Positions 12,881-24,410 are shown, counted from the first letter of the stretch. The stretch: 32,951 bases of DNA from an uncultured Eubacteriales bacterium (GCA_900315665.1 OMZX01000028.1:1-32951), one strand, 5' to 3'. Numbers and translations: made by a program. The notes: generated from the sequence alone by a model not told the origin.

Positions 12881-13932
12881 CATGTAATAAGAAGAGAATC
12901 AACCAGTGCCAGCATCTTCTCCACGCTCTCCGCACGATTGATCTCGCCACGGAGACGGGCACTGTTCGGAAGTCCCTCCGTATACCAGGATACATGCTTC
13001 CGCATCTCTCGAACTGTCGTAAACTCACCCTTATACTGCAGCATCAGATCGGTATGATGATGGATCATCCTGACGATTTCTTCGACAGTTGGCCTTTCAG
13101 AGGATAGAGATCTTACTGAACCATCATCCGTCCCTCTGGTATCTTCTTGAGACCAAGAAATATGCTGCGATGATGATGTTCCAGTCGTCAGGCTTGTAAT
13201 ACAATTGCGAATCAGCCATGGATTTCCCTTTGCACCACGGGCAAGCGCTACGCCATCGCAGCCGGTCTCGTCCATCATTCGCTTTGCATCCTCTGCAGTA
13301 AAGATATCCCCGTTTCCAAAAACAGGAATCTTCACCGACTCCTTTACCTCCCGAATCACATTCCAGTCGGCCTTGCCACTGTAGAACTGTTCACGCGTCC
13401 GTCCGTGCACCGTGACAGCAGCTACGCCTGCTGCCTCGACGACCTGAGCGAACTCTGCTGCAGTGTTTTCATTCTGACGAAAACCTTTCCGAAACTTGAC
13501 CGTCACAGGCTTATGGCAAGACTTTACCATTTCAGACAGAATTCGATACGCAAGCTCCGGATGGTTCATAAGATCCGACCCTTCATGGTTACGAACGATC
13601 TTCGGCACCGGACAGCCCATATTTACATCGATAATATCAAACCGGTCTTCAATCTGTGCCGCAATCTCCGCCATGATACCCGGCTCCGAACCAAACAGCT
13701 GTACTGCGACCGGGTGATGCTTTTTCTTGCTTACCACCTCATCCTGTGCAGTTCTGAGAAGCTCCTCCGTGTTTCTGTTCTTATAGAGAATCGCCTTCGC
13801 CGAAACCATCTCCGTCGTTGTCAAAGCGACACCCATCTCCTCACAGATAACCCGATATGGCAGATCTGTGACCCCGGCCATCGGTGCAAGAATCACAGGA
13901 TTTTCAAGTTGTACATTTCCAATTGAAACCAT
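12877..13932 (-). CDS. dusB: tRNA-dihydrouridine synthase, DusB/NifR3 type
   Basis: FMN enzyme that reduces uridine in the tRNA D-loop. It has 351 residues in a TIM barrel. Visible signatures are LAPMAGVTDLPYR, the catalytic Cys in NMGCPVPK, the FMN-phosphate and substrate-contact VKFRKG, VHGRTREQFYSG and FGNGDI, and ARGAKGNPWL. An insert of about 35 residues rich in Ser, Thr and Gly follows NPWLIRNC (around residues 247-281) before the helical domain. That is longer than usual for the family. ATG at 13932 follows AGGGAG. The gene stands between the DUF6145-like gene and greA. Confidence 0.93.
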   Translation of the reverse strand: MVSIGNVQLENPVILAPMAGVTDLPYRVICEEMGVALTTTEMVSAKAILYKNRNTEELLRTAQDEVVSKKKHHPVAVQLFGSEPGIMAEIAAQIEDRFDIIDVNMGCPVPKIVRNHEGSDLMNHPELAYRILSEMVKSCHKPVTVKFRKGFRQNENTAAEFAQVVEAAGVAAVTVHGRTREQFYSGKADWNVIREVKESVKIPVFGNGDIFTAEDAKRMMDETGCDGVALARGAKGNPWLIRNCITSLTTGTSSSQHISWSQEDTRGTDDGSVRSLSSERPTVEEIVRMIHHHTDLMLQYKGEFTTVREMRKHVSWYTEGLPNSARLRGEINRAESVEKMLALVDSLLITC

Positions 13933-13995
13933 TTAAAAGCTCCCTAAAAGAGGGTGGCATCTTCATAGATAGAAATGCTTAAACGCCAATCCCAT

Positions 13996-14562
13996 TTAAT
14001 CACCAAACAAAGTATGGTATGCTGTGCTTTCCGCATCCGGATCATCTGGCATCACCGGCATATCCCACTCTCCAGTCTTTCGGATGCCACCCTGCTCTGC
14101 TTCCTCTTCCGCTGTAGCATGCCGTATCTCAGCATGTCCCTCCGGATTATCAGAAGGAAGAAGCTCCTCCGATTCCCCGTCTGAGAGCGTCATATCCGCG
14201 ATACCTTTTTCCTTCAGCGACTGCAATGCCACATAGAACGTGCCGAGCTTTGCGAAAAGCCCTTCATATTTCTTAGAAAGTGTATCAATCTGATCCGAAG
14301 CCTCCATCGAATCAAAACCATAGTCCTGATCCTCATGCATCGACTTAAGAAGAAGCTGCCCATCCTTCCGGAACTCCATCAGAAAAATGCCTCCGACTTC
14401 CTCCGTAAACGAAACCGCGATCAGCTTCAGTTCCTTCTTCACATCCTCCGGCAGCTTAGAAAACTCCGGATTTAAAAAAAACTTCTGTGTATACCCATTC
14501 GCCGCACAAAGCACCACATTCCCGCCATCTGCATTAATATTTTTATCCATAACATTACCCAT
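13996..14562 (-). CDS. DUF6145-like hypothetical protein
   Basis: A 188-residue cytoplasmic protein of unknown function. The core, about residues 15-120, looks like the DUF6145 family of Lachnospiraceae: VVLCAANGYTQKFFLNPEF, then LPEDVKKEL and FTEEVGGIF. The last 65 residues are acidic and likely disordered. The start is uncertain: ATG at 14562 and 14550 both lack a ribosome site, and GTG near VVLC would follow GGCGGGA. It comes after a terminator behind pfkA and before dusB. The family name rests on recall of the ANxYxQKxxxNPxF pattern. No enzyme motif is visible. Confidence 0.65.
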   Translation of the reverse strand: MGNVMDKNINADGGNVVLCAANGYTQKFFLNPEFSKLPEDVKKELKLIAVSFTEEVGGIFLMEFRKDGQLLLKSMHEDQDYGFDSMEASDQIDTLSKKYEGLFAKLGTFYVALQSLKEKGIADMTLSDGESEELLPSDNPEGHAEIRHATAEEEAEQGGIRKTGEWDMPVMPDDPDAESTAYHTLFGD

Positions 14563-14572
14563 TATAAAGACA

Positions 14573-14601
14573 ACGGGCTGCCGCTTAGAGCGGCAGCCCG
14601 T
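14573..14601 (-). terminator. Terminator after pfkA
   Basis: ACGGGCTGCCGCT (14573-14585) and AGCGGCAGCCCGT (14589-14601) are perfect 13-bp, GC-rich arms with a 3-base loop. TTGTCTTTAT follows on the minus strand. It sits 17 bases beyond the pfkA stop. Confidence 0.7.
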
Positions 14602-14618
14602 CTCATCTGCAATATATA

Positions 14619-15596
14619 TTATCTTACCAAAAGCTGCGCAATCCGGAACGCATCCTCCGGAATGTCCTTCTTCATCGCAAGTGCCTCACGGATATCATAG
14701 TCCACGATCTGTCCATGATTATGTGCTACGACACGGTTCGAACCGCCATCGCGAAGAATCTCTGCCGCTCTTGCACCCATCAGAGATGCATAATACCGGT
14801 CGGTGGCCGTCGGCGAACCGCCGCGCTGCATGTGACCGAGGATCGTCGCTCTCGTCTCGATGCCTGTTGCTGCTTCGATTCTCTGTGCCATAGACTGAGA
14901 CTGTCCGACGCCCTCTGCATTAATAATAATATAATGCTTCTTACCGTGCTTTCTCGATTCAATGATACGATTGATGATTGCCTGCTCGTCGCCATCATAA
15001 CGCTCCGGAAGAAGCACTTCCTCAGCGCCATTGGCAATCGCACACCAGAGTGCGATATAACCGGCGCGGCGGCCCATAACTTCGATGATAGAGCACCGCT
15101 CATGGGAAGTCGAAGTATCACGAATCTTATCGATGGCTTCCATCGCTGTATTTACAGCGGTATCAAAGCCGATCGTATAGTCTGTGCAGGCAATATCAAG
15201 ATCGATCGTACCCGGTACGCCGACACAGTTAATGCCCAGGGCAGAAAGCTTGCCGGCGCCGCGGAAGGAGCCGTCGCCACCGATGATGACGATACCGTCG
15301 ATGCCATTTTTCCGGCAGATTTCGGCGCCACGTTTCTGGCCTTCCTCAGTCACAAATTCTGCACATCTTGCTGTATAGAGGATCGTACCGCCCCGGCTGA
15401 TGATATCTGATACAGATGTCGTATCCATATCCACGATCTCTTCCTCGAGGAGACCTGCATAGCCACGCATGATACCCTTTACCTTCATGCCCTCATGAAT
15501 CGCTGTTCTCACGACTGCACGAATCGCTGCATTCATGCCTGGTGCATCACCACCTGATGTAAGTACTCCGATCGTTTTACAACCCTTAGCAGCCAT
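14619..15596 (-). CDS. pfkA: ATP-dependent 6-phosphofructokinase
   Basis: Commits fructose 6-phosphate to glycolysis using ATP. At 325 residues it is the normal bacterial length. Motifs are GVLTSGGDAPGMNAAIR, then GGDGSFRGA at 106-114 (Gly after GGD marks ATP, not PPi, use), MGRRAGY, and GHMQRGGSPTATDR. The catalytic segment reads PGTIDLDIACTDYTIGF (128-144), where the family normally has PGTIDNDI-GTD. Asp132 and Asp134 remain, but Asn is replaced by Leu133 and Gly by Cys137. ATG at 15596 follows GGAGG. It is downstream of dnaE, as in many Clostridia, and ends in a terminator. Confidence 0.95.
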   Translation of the reverse strand: MAAKGCKTIGVLTSGGDAPGMNAAIRAVVRTAIHEGMKVKGIMRGYAGLLEEEIVDMDTTSVSDIISRGGTILYTARCAEFVTEEGQKRGAEICRKNGIDGIVIIGGDGSFRGAGKLSALGINCVGVPGTIDLDIACTDYTIGFDTAVNTAMEAIDKIRDTSTSHERCSIIEVMGRRAGYIALWCAIANGAEEVLLPERYDGDEQAIINRIIESRKHGKKHYIIINAEGVGQSQSMAQRIEAATGIETRATILGHMQRGGSPTATDRYYASLMGARAAEILRDGGSNRVVAHNHGQIVDYDIREALAMKKDIPEDAFRIAQLLVR

Positions 15597-15715
15597 ATAC
15601 TATCCTCCGAATAAAATTTTCTAAAGCGATGATTACGGACAAACTCTCCTGATCCTTGTCCTCGTCATTTGTTCTTAACCTGTTACGAATTTCACAAGTC
15701 GTAGTAGATTCTAGA

Positions 15716-19201
<3,486 letters not shown>

Positions 19202-19227
19202 GTAATCTCTCCTTTTCTAACCTGTCA

Positions 19228-19236
19228 ATTTTACCA
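19228..19236 (-). promoter_or_regulatory. Possible extended -10 promoter for dnaE
   Basis: TGGTAAAAT on the minus strand is an extended -10 element in the 50 bases between the crh terminator and dnaE. No clear -35 box is present. Confidence 0.4.
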
Positions 19237-19252
19237 TAAAAACGAAGAGCAA

Positions 19253-19294
19253 AAAAGCCCTGCAGAGCTGCTACAGCAGCTCTGCAGGGCTTTT
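19253..19294 (-). terminator. Terminator after crh
   Basis: AAAAGCCCTGCAGAGCTGCT (19253-19272) pairs perfectly with AGCAGCTCTGCAGGGCTTTT (19275-19294). T residues on both sides let it act in both directions. It closes the whiA-crh unit. Confidence 0.85.
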
Positions 19295-19305
19295 CTTTCA
19301 AGTCA

Positions 19306-19566
19306 TCAAACAGCTACACCTGTGAGATAGCCTGTAATGGCATGTAAAGCGTCTTCTTCGTCGTTGCCATCAGCGGAGACTTCAATGGTCTTACCGTCAT
19401 TTAAGCCCAGGGCCATCATGCCCATGATGGATTTTGCATTGACCTTTCTCGGGCCATCAGCCATGTAAATTCTTGATTCGTAGCGGCTGGCGATCTGTAC
19501 CAGCATGGCTACAGGATGATCATCAGACTTCTTGGGAAGCTTCACTACGACATTTGCATCTTTCAT
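19306..19566 (-). CDS. crh: Crh-like HPr paralogue lacking the PTS histidine
   Basis: An 86-residue HPr-fold protein. It aligns without gaps with Bacillus Crh through the region that matters: Ser46 in VNAKSIMGMMAL, the site phosphorylated by HPr kinase, is present. The PTS site His15 is Asp15 here (Gln in Bacillus Crh) and Arg17 is His17. It therefore should not carry phosphate from enzyme I but could act, when serine-phosphorylated, as a CcpA co-effector. The gene follows whiA directly, as crh does in Bacillus, and hprK lies in the same cluster. ATG at 19566 follows GGAGGACAAG. An ordinary ptsH must exist elsewhere if the cell has a PTS; that is an inference. Confidence 0.85.
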   Translation of the reverse strand: MKDANVVVKLPKKSDDHPVAMLVQIASRYESRIYMADGPRKVNAKSIMGMMALGLNDGKTIEVSADGNDEEDALHAITGYLTGVAV

Positions 19567-19622
19567 AATTTTTCTTGTCCTCCATGTACTACACGAAACC
19601 CCTCATTTCGTACGTATCATGT

Positions 19623-20309
19623 CTATCTAGTATTTTCTCCGTACCTTTCGCGAATGTCGGAAGCGATTTTCGTGAGTTTCCGCATGCGATGGTTCACACC
19701 ACTTTTCCCAATCGGCTCTGAAAGGGCATCTGCAAGTTCCTGCAGGGAGGCGTTAGGCTGTTCGAGTCGGAGCTCCGCAATTTCACGAAGCCCTGGATCG
19801 AGAGCATCAAATCCGATCGTATCGCGAATCAGGCTGATATCCTCTGCCTGTCTGATACCTGCTGATACGGTACGCTGCAGATTGGCGGTCTCACAGTTTA
19901 CCCTGCGATTCACCTTTTCGCTGACTTCCTTTAAAATACGAACATTTTCAAAGGTCATCAGCGCATCGACTGCGCCCATCATGTTCAGGACATCGGAGAT
20001 TTGGGATGCGTCCTTGAGATAGACAATGAGATGTCCCATACGGACAGTTTCCTTCGGATCCAGTGAAAAGCGACCAAGCGCTTCACAGATTTCCATAGCC
20101 TCCTCTTCGTCCCTGGCAATGAATTCCAGATGATAATCTTTATTTGGGTCTGTAATGGAACCGGCTTCCAGAAAACGTCTCCTAATCAGGCTCCGTGCCT
20201 TTCGCTCAGGTTCGCTGTCATCCATATTAAGTTTTTTTTCGTAAACTGTAAAGTCCCTTTTCTCGAGTTCGGCTTTAACTTTTTTAGAAAACGACGTATT
20301 TTCCTGCAT
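19623..20309 (-). CDS. whiA: WhiA, short form
   Basis: Member of the WhiA family, linked to cell division and, in Actinobacteria, to sporulation genes. It has 228 residues against the usual 300-330. The N-terminal SFSKKVKAELEK is kept, but the text then jumps to ARSLIRRRFLEAGSITDP, the second half of the LAGLIDADG-like domain; roughly 80 residues, the first half, are missing. Residues 120-228 are normal: VRILKEVSEKVNRRVNCETAN, and the HTH end ASLQELADAL...KSGVNHRMRKL. The frame is unbroken, so this is an inherited deletion, not decay. A modest ribosome site precedes ATG at 20309. It is co-transcribed with crh. Confidence 0.88.
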   Translation of the reverse strand: MQENTSFSKKVKAELEKRDFTVYEKKLNMDDSEPERKARSLIRRRFLEAGSITDPNKDYHLEFIARDEEEAMEICEALGRFSLDPKETVRMGHLIVYLKDASQISDVLNMMGAVDALMTFENVRILKEVSEKVNRRVNCETANLQRTVSAGIRQAEDISLIRDTIGFDALDPGLREIAELRLEQPNASLQELADALSEPIGKSGVNHRMRKLTKIASDIRERYGENTR

Positions 20310-20372
20310 TTATTCTTAAATATTCAGATGGTTTTTCACGTAAAAGCTCTGTATTTAATATTTTGTATACCT

Positions 20373-20401
20373 ATTATAACCCGAAATTATAAATTAATGC
20401 C
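20373..20401 (-). promoter_or_regulatory. Candidate promoter for whiA-crh
   Basis: A perfect -10 TATAAT (20378-20373) with GGCATT (20401-20396) at 17 bases as a weak -35. It lies in the 120-base gap after rapZ and gives a leader of about 57 bases. Confidence 0.4.
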
Positions 20402-20429
20402 ACTACTTTTAGCAAAACCGCCATATTTT

Positions 20430-21296
20430 TTATTTTTCAATATCCCGGTGATCAATCCGTATACCATAATCAGCGGTTTCTCTGAGTCTATGATACAGCA
20501 TTTCGGCAATTGTCACAGAACGGTGTTTGCCACCGGTACATCCGATGCCGATCACAAGCTGGTTCTTTCCTTCATCTATATAGTGCGGGATCAGAAAAGC
20601 GAGAAGGTCATATAGCTTCATGAGAAATTCATCCGCAATTCCATCCCGTCGAACATACGACTGTATGCATTCCTCAAGTCCTGTATGCTGACGAAATTCC
20701 TCTACATAGTAGGGGTTCGGCAGAAAACGGACATCGAAAAGAAGGTCCGCGTCTTCAGGGATTCCATATTTGAAGCCGAAGCTCAAAACCGTCACCTGGA
20801 GATTTTCATATTTTTGGTTCTTCTCGAAGATCTCGGCGAGCTGTGCGCGGAGCTCTCTCGTCAGCAGGTGTGATGTGTCAATGATTACATCAGCCTTCTT
20901 CCTGAGCCATCCCATCTTCTTTCGTTCCATGGCGATGCCGGTTTCGACGCGGCCATCCTTTGATAAAGGGTGTGCACGGCGCGTTTCTTTGAAGCGTTTT
21001 AGCAGAACTTCATCCGAAGCATCCAAAAAGACGACATGGTAATCAAGCTTTTTTTCCTGCTTGTCCCAGCTTTCGAAGACGGTTCTAAGGAGCGGAAGGT
21101 CCTTGCCGGACCGAATGTCGACCCCGAGTGCCGCCTTCGTGATCTGCTGGTTGCCATCCATAATGAGGTCAGCGAACTTGCCGATGAGCGGGATGGGCAT
21201 GTTGTCGACGCAGTAGTAGCCCATGTCTTCGAGCGTCTTTAGTGCGATGGTTTTGCCGGCGCCGCTCATGCCGGTCACGATCAAGAGCTTGCTCAT
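20430..21296 (-). CDS. rapZ: RapZ/YvcJ nucleotide-binding protein
   Basis: P-loop protein of the RapZ/YvcJ family; in E. coli it guides RNase E to the GlmZ RNA, while in Firmicutes its role is less clear. It has 288 residues. Walker A GMSGAGKT is at 8-15. The middle part has a Walker B-like VVFLDASDEVLLKRFKETRR and RPHPL-like AHPLSKDG. The C-terminal signature IGIGCTGGKHRSVTIAE ends the protein. ATG at 21296 is preceded by a GGGGAAAAAGG run. The gene lies between a large inverted repeat and whiA. The yvcK gene that separates rapZ and whiA in Bacillus is absent here. Confidence 0.95.
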   Translation of the reverse strand: MSKLLIVTGMSGAGKTIALKTLEDMGYYCVDNMPIPLIGKFADLIMDGNQQITKAALGVDIRSGKDLPLLRTVFESWDKQEKKLDYHVVFLDASDEVLLKRFKETRRAHPLSKDGRVETGIAMERKKMGWLRKKADVIIDTSHLLTRELRAQLAEIFEKNQKYENLQVTVLSFGFKYGIPEDADLLFDVRFLPNPYYVEEFRQHTGLEECIQSYVRRDGIADEFLMKLYDLLAFLIPHYIDEGKNQLVIGIGCTGGKHRSVTIAEMLYHRLRETADYGIRIDHRDIEK

Positions 21297-21322
21297 ACCT
21301 TTTTCCCCTTTGATTCATCCAC

Positions 21323-21582
21323 GGGAGACCACCCGAAAACTGTCTTGCACAGCATCGGAGGGCACCCTGGCTCACGCTCGAAAGTCCTAGCGCTATCCGG
21401 GTTCTCCAGTCGGGCCGGCCCAATTCAGGAAAAATCCTTGAAGGGATTTTTCCTTCAATGGGCCTAGAAAATCCGGGGTTGTAACCCGGATTTTCTACCT
21501 CGACTGCTAGCTTGGACTTTCGGCTTTATGTTCGTACGGGTGCCCTCCGATGCTGTGCAAGACAGTTTTCAGTTGGACTCCC
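21323..21582. repeat. Large multi-branched inverted repeat between murB and rapZ
   Basis: The outer arms 21336-21367 and 21538-21569 are a perfect 32-bp inverted repeat; pairing continues outward with 3 mismatches to 21323 and 21582. Inside, CGAAAGTCC near 21379 pairs with GGACTTTCG near 21514, and TAGC with GCTA. Two terminal hairpins follow: GGCCCA...TGGGCC enclosing GGAAAAATCC/GGATTTTTCC (about 21417-21464), and AGAAAATCCGGG/CCCGGATTTTCT (about 21466-21496). The right arm contains the murB stop codon. No coding frame is evident. It is either a structured RNA in the murB-rapZ transcript or a mobile palindromic repeat. Confidence 0.85.
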
Positions 21583-22471
21583 TGTTTAATAAAAAGTCCC
21601 CGAGAAAACGAACTTCTGGTTCCAGATGAACTTTTTGGCTGATCAAAACCTGCTGTTGCACTTCTTTGATCAGATTATAGACGTCAGTGGCGGTGGCTGT
21701 GCCGTCGGAGATGATGAAGCCGCAGTGTTTTTCAGAGACCTGTGCGCCACCGATTTTTAAGCCGCGAAGGCCGGTATCTTCGATGAGTTTGCCGGCGAAA
21801 TGGCCTTCGGGGCGTTTGAAGGTGGAACCGGCGGATGGTTTATCGAGGGGCTGTTTTTCCTGGCGGCGTTTTCGGAAGTCCTGCATGCGTGCTTTGATCG
21901 CTGCCGGGTCATCCTTTTTCATCTGGAATTCCACAGAAAGAACGATATACCGTTTTTCATCGATACAGGAATGGCGGTAGGAAAAATCAAGCTCGGGCTC
22001 TGTCAGTGTTCGTTTTTTCCCTTCGCGTGTCACGACGGTGACGGAATGGACCACGTTTTTCATTTCATCGCCATATGCGCCGGCGTTCATGACGACCGCG
22101 CCGCCAACTGTTCCAGGGATACCGGACAGTCCTTCCATCCCGGTGAGCCCATATTTTAGTGCATGCTGTGCCGTCTGTGAAAGAAGCGTCCCGGCTGAAG
22201 CCGTAAAATCCCAATATTCTATATTTGGAATAGGATCTGTGATGTGTGTCATCGTTTTCCCGATTTCGACGACAATCTCCGGGATGCCTTCATCGGAAAC
22301 AAGGAGGTCAGTCCCGTTTCCGATGATAACATATGGAAGTTTCTCCTCGTAAAGAAATCGAATGAGCTGCAATAGCTCATATTCATCCTCAGGCACGACA
22401 TAAGCTTTAGCCGGTCCGCCAATTCGGAAGCTCGTGTGCTTCGCCATCGGCTCATTTTTCAGTACTTTCAA
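21569..22471 (-). CDS. murB: UDP-N-acetylenolpyruvoylglucosamine reductase
   Basis: FAD enzyme that makes UDP-N-acetylmuramate for peptidoglycan. It has 300 residues. FRIGGPAKAYVVPED and VIIGNGTDLLVSDEG mark the FAD domain. GLSGIPGTVGGAVVMNAGAYGDEM and YRHSCIDEKRYIVLS give the central part, including the Tyr-Arg pair. The active-site segment SAGSTFKRPEGHFAGKLIE carries the catalytic Ser, and the C-terminal Glu is in VHLEPEVRFLG. The start is ATG at 22471; no clear AGGAGG is seen before it. The last codons and the stop are part of the large inverted repeat. hprK lies upstream and rapZ downstream. Confidence 0.96.
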   Translation of the reverse strand: MKVLKNEPMAKHTSFRIGGPAKAYVVPEDEYELLQLIRFLYEEKLPYVIIGNGTDLLVSDEGIPEIVVEIGKTMTHITDPIPNIEYWDFTASAGTLLSQTAQHALKYGLTGMEGLSGIPGTVGGAVVMNAGAYGDEMKNVVHSVTVVTREGKKRTLTEPELDFSYRHSCIDEKRYIVLSVEFQMKKDDPAAIKARMQDFRKRRQEKQPLDKPSAGSTFKRPEGHFAGKLIEDTGLRGLKIGGAQVSEKHCGFIISDGTATATDVYNLIKEVQQQVLISQKVHLEPEVRFLGDFLLNRESN

Positions 22472-22512
22472 GCAATTTCCCTCACATTAATTTTATGTAA
22501 GCTTAGGCAGGA

Positions 22513-23463
22513 TCAATTATCGACTTCACTGTTTTTCGACATATTCGCGGTCACACGCTCGTAAAGCACCTGCGCTGCGTTGTAGCCCATCTTCTTTGCA
22601 CGATTGTTGACGGCAGCGCACTCGACGATGATTGCGATGTTTCTGCCCGGACGGACTGGAATGTCATAAGCAATGACCTTATTGCCGAGGAACTCTGTGA
22701 AGTTGTCCTTCAGGCCGAGACGGTCATAATCCTTGTCTTTAGACCACTCGGAAAGCTTGATTACCATGTCGATGGTCTGCGTATCCTTCACGCATTCGAC
22801 GCCAAACATCTGCTTGATATCGATAATGCCTATGCCCCGGAGTTCGATGAAATGCCGGGTAATATCCGGCGCACTGCCGACCAGTGACTCATCGGAGACC
22901 TTGCGGAGCTCGACGACATCATCCGAAACAAGACGATGGCCACGCTTAATCAGCTCGAGTGCCGCCTCAGACTTGCCGATTCCGGAATCGCCCATGATGA
23001 GTACGCCTTCACCATACACATCGACAAGCACACCGTGCACGGAGATCATTGGTGCCATCTTGACCTTCAGCCACCGAATAACCTCAGCCTCCAGTTCTGT
23101 GGTTGGCCGCTTGGATTGAATCAGCGGAATCTGCGCTGCCCGACAGGCTTCGATCATGCAGCTGTCCGGCTCGATGGATCTTGCATAGATGATGCATGGC
23201 ATCGGATACTTCGTGAGTGCTGCATATTTTGCACGCCGTGCCGGCCGATCAAAGGTCATAAGATAAGCTGTCTCTACATTACCGATAATCTGTACTCGCT
23301 CCGCATCAAACTGGTCAAAGAAGCCCGCCAGCTGCAACGCCGGCCGGTTTACATCGGGGATTGTGATATATTTATGTACCGCATCCACCTCTGGCGTGAG
23401 ATTTATAAGATGCTCCTTCTCGATGAGGCTCTGCACACTCACCTTATCAATCGTATCGTCCAT
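22513..23463 (-). CDS. hprK: HPr kinase/phosphorylase
   Basis: Phosphorylates and dephosphorylates Ser46 of HPr and Crh in response to glycolytic state. It has 316 residues from ATG at 23463, which follows AGGAGG by 5 bases; an upstream ATG at 23526 falls in the promoter and is rejected. The conserved His143 of SVHG, Walker A GDSGIGKS at 158-165, and the signature region IELRGIGIIDIKQMFG are present. A plausible in-window substrate is the Crh-like protein with intact Ser46. Divergent from murI with facing promoters. Downstream murB is 42 bases away. Confidence 0.96.
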   Translation of the reverse strand: MDDTIDKVSVQSLIEKEHLINLTPEVDAVHKYITIPDVNRPALQLAGFFDQFDAERVQIIGNVETAYLMTFDRPARRAKYAALTKYPMPCIIYARSIEPDSCMIEACRAAQIPLIQSKRPTTELEAEVIRWLKVKMAPMISVHGVLVDVYGEGVLIMGDSGIGKSEAALELIKRGHRLVSDDVVELRKVSDESLVGSAPDITRHFIELRGIGIIDIKQMFGVECVKDTQTIDMVIKLSEWSKDKDYDRLGLKDNFTEFLGNKVIAYDIPVRPGRNIAIIVECAAVNNRAKKMGYNAAQVLYERVTANMSKNSEVDN

Positions 23464-23497
23464 TTCGTCCTCCTGTACTGACAAATAATCTGCCTTC

Positions 23498-23526
23498 AGT
23501 ATATTCATAAAACGTGAAAATTTCAA
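23498..23526 (-). promoter_or_regulatory. Promoter for hprK
   Basis: TTGAAA (23526-23521), a 17-base spacer and TATACT (23503-23498). The start near 23491 gives a 28-base leader to the hprK ATG at 23463 and supports that start choice. Confidence 0.7.
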
Positions 23527-23542
23527 TCACACGCCGAAGGCA

Positions 23543-23571
23543 TTGAAAATATGGAAAATTCCGCATAGAAT
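23543..23571 (+). promoter_or_regulatory. Promoter for murI
   Basis: TTGAAA, a 17-base spacer and TAGAAT, 39 bases upstream of the murI start. It diverges from the hprK promoter with only 16 bases between the two -35 boxes, so a single factor could touch both. Confidence 0.65.
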
Positions 23572-23609
23572 ATTCGAGTTCGAACTAATATATCGTCTGA
23601 GGTGAACGA

Positions 23610-24410
23610 ATGGAAAAATTTGACGCACCTATCGGTGTGATGGATTCAGGTGTCGGCGGGATCTCGGTCCTCCGGGTGCTCCGCCGCGACATGCCATATG
23701 AAAATTTCATATTCTACGGGGACAGCGCCCATGCGCCCTACGGTGTCAAATCAGATGATGAAGTAACCGCCCTGACCGATCAGGTTTTTGAAAAACTATA
23801 TTCATATGATGTAAAGGCAATCGTCATCGCCTGTAACACAGCAACCTCTGCTGCCGCAGATCGACTCCGTGTCAAATACCCGGATCGCATCATCGTCGGT
23901 ATGGAGCCGGCGGTAAAGCCCGCCGTAATAGAATCCACCGTTAAACATCCGAAGGTTCTCGTCATGGCGACAGCTTCAACGCTCCACGGAGATCGTCTGC
24001 ACCGTCTGACCGCCCGGTTTCAGGATAATGCCGACATCTTCACACTCGCAGGCCCGGGTATCGTCGAACTGGTGGAAGCCGGCAAAGAAGACAGCCCCGA
24101 AATGGATGCCTATCTCCGGGATATCCTTGCGCCCTATCGTTTACAAGAAAATGGTACCATCGAAAACAAAATTGATAATCTCGTGTTAGGCTGCACCCAT
24201 TTTCCTTTTGCAAAAAAAGCAATTGCCCGCACCATTGGCTACCCCGTCACCTTCTACGACGGCGCCTACGGCACCAGCCGCGAAGCAAGATCCCGCCTGG
24301 CAGAAGCAAACCTTCTAACCCACCGCACCACCACCGGCACCATCACTTTCTACAACAGTGACTCGGATCAATTAACACTGTGTGACCGTTTACTCGCTTT
24401 GCGATTTTAA
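23610..24410 (+). CDS. murI: Glutamate racemase
   Basis: Makes D-glutamate for peptidoglycan. It has 266 residues. GVMDSGVGGISVL opens the N-terminal domain. The two catalytic cysteines are Cys75 in IACNTATS and Cys195 in LGCTHFP, the expected acid-base pair; YGDSAHAPYG binds substrate. ATG at 23610 follows GAGGTG with 5 bases between. It is alone on this strand up to secG, 300 bases away. The gap holds a repeat-rich element rather than a clear terminator. Confidence 0.97.
   Translation: MEKFDAPIGVMDSGVGGISVLRVLRRDMPYENFIFYGDSAHAPYGVKSDDEVTALTDQVFEKLYSYDVKAIVIACNTATSAAADRLRVKYPDRIIVGMEPAVKPAVIESTVKHPKVLVMATASTLHGDRLHRLTARFQDNADIFTLAGPGIVELVEAGKEDSPEMDAYLRDILAPYRLQENGTIENKIDNLVLGCTHFPFAKKAIARTIGYPVTFYDGAYGTSREARSRLAEANLLTHRTTTGTITFYNSDSDQLTLCDRLLALRF

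Noticed and set aside
22733-23119. 128-codon frame antisense to hprK
   Set aside because: Ser/Pro/Met-rich shadow of hprK with no start signal.
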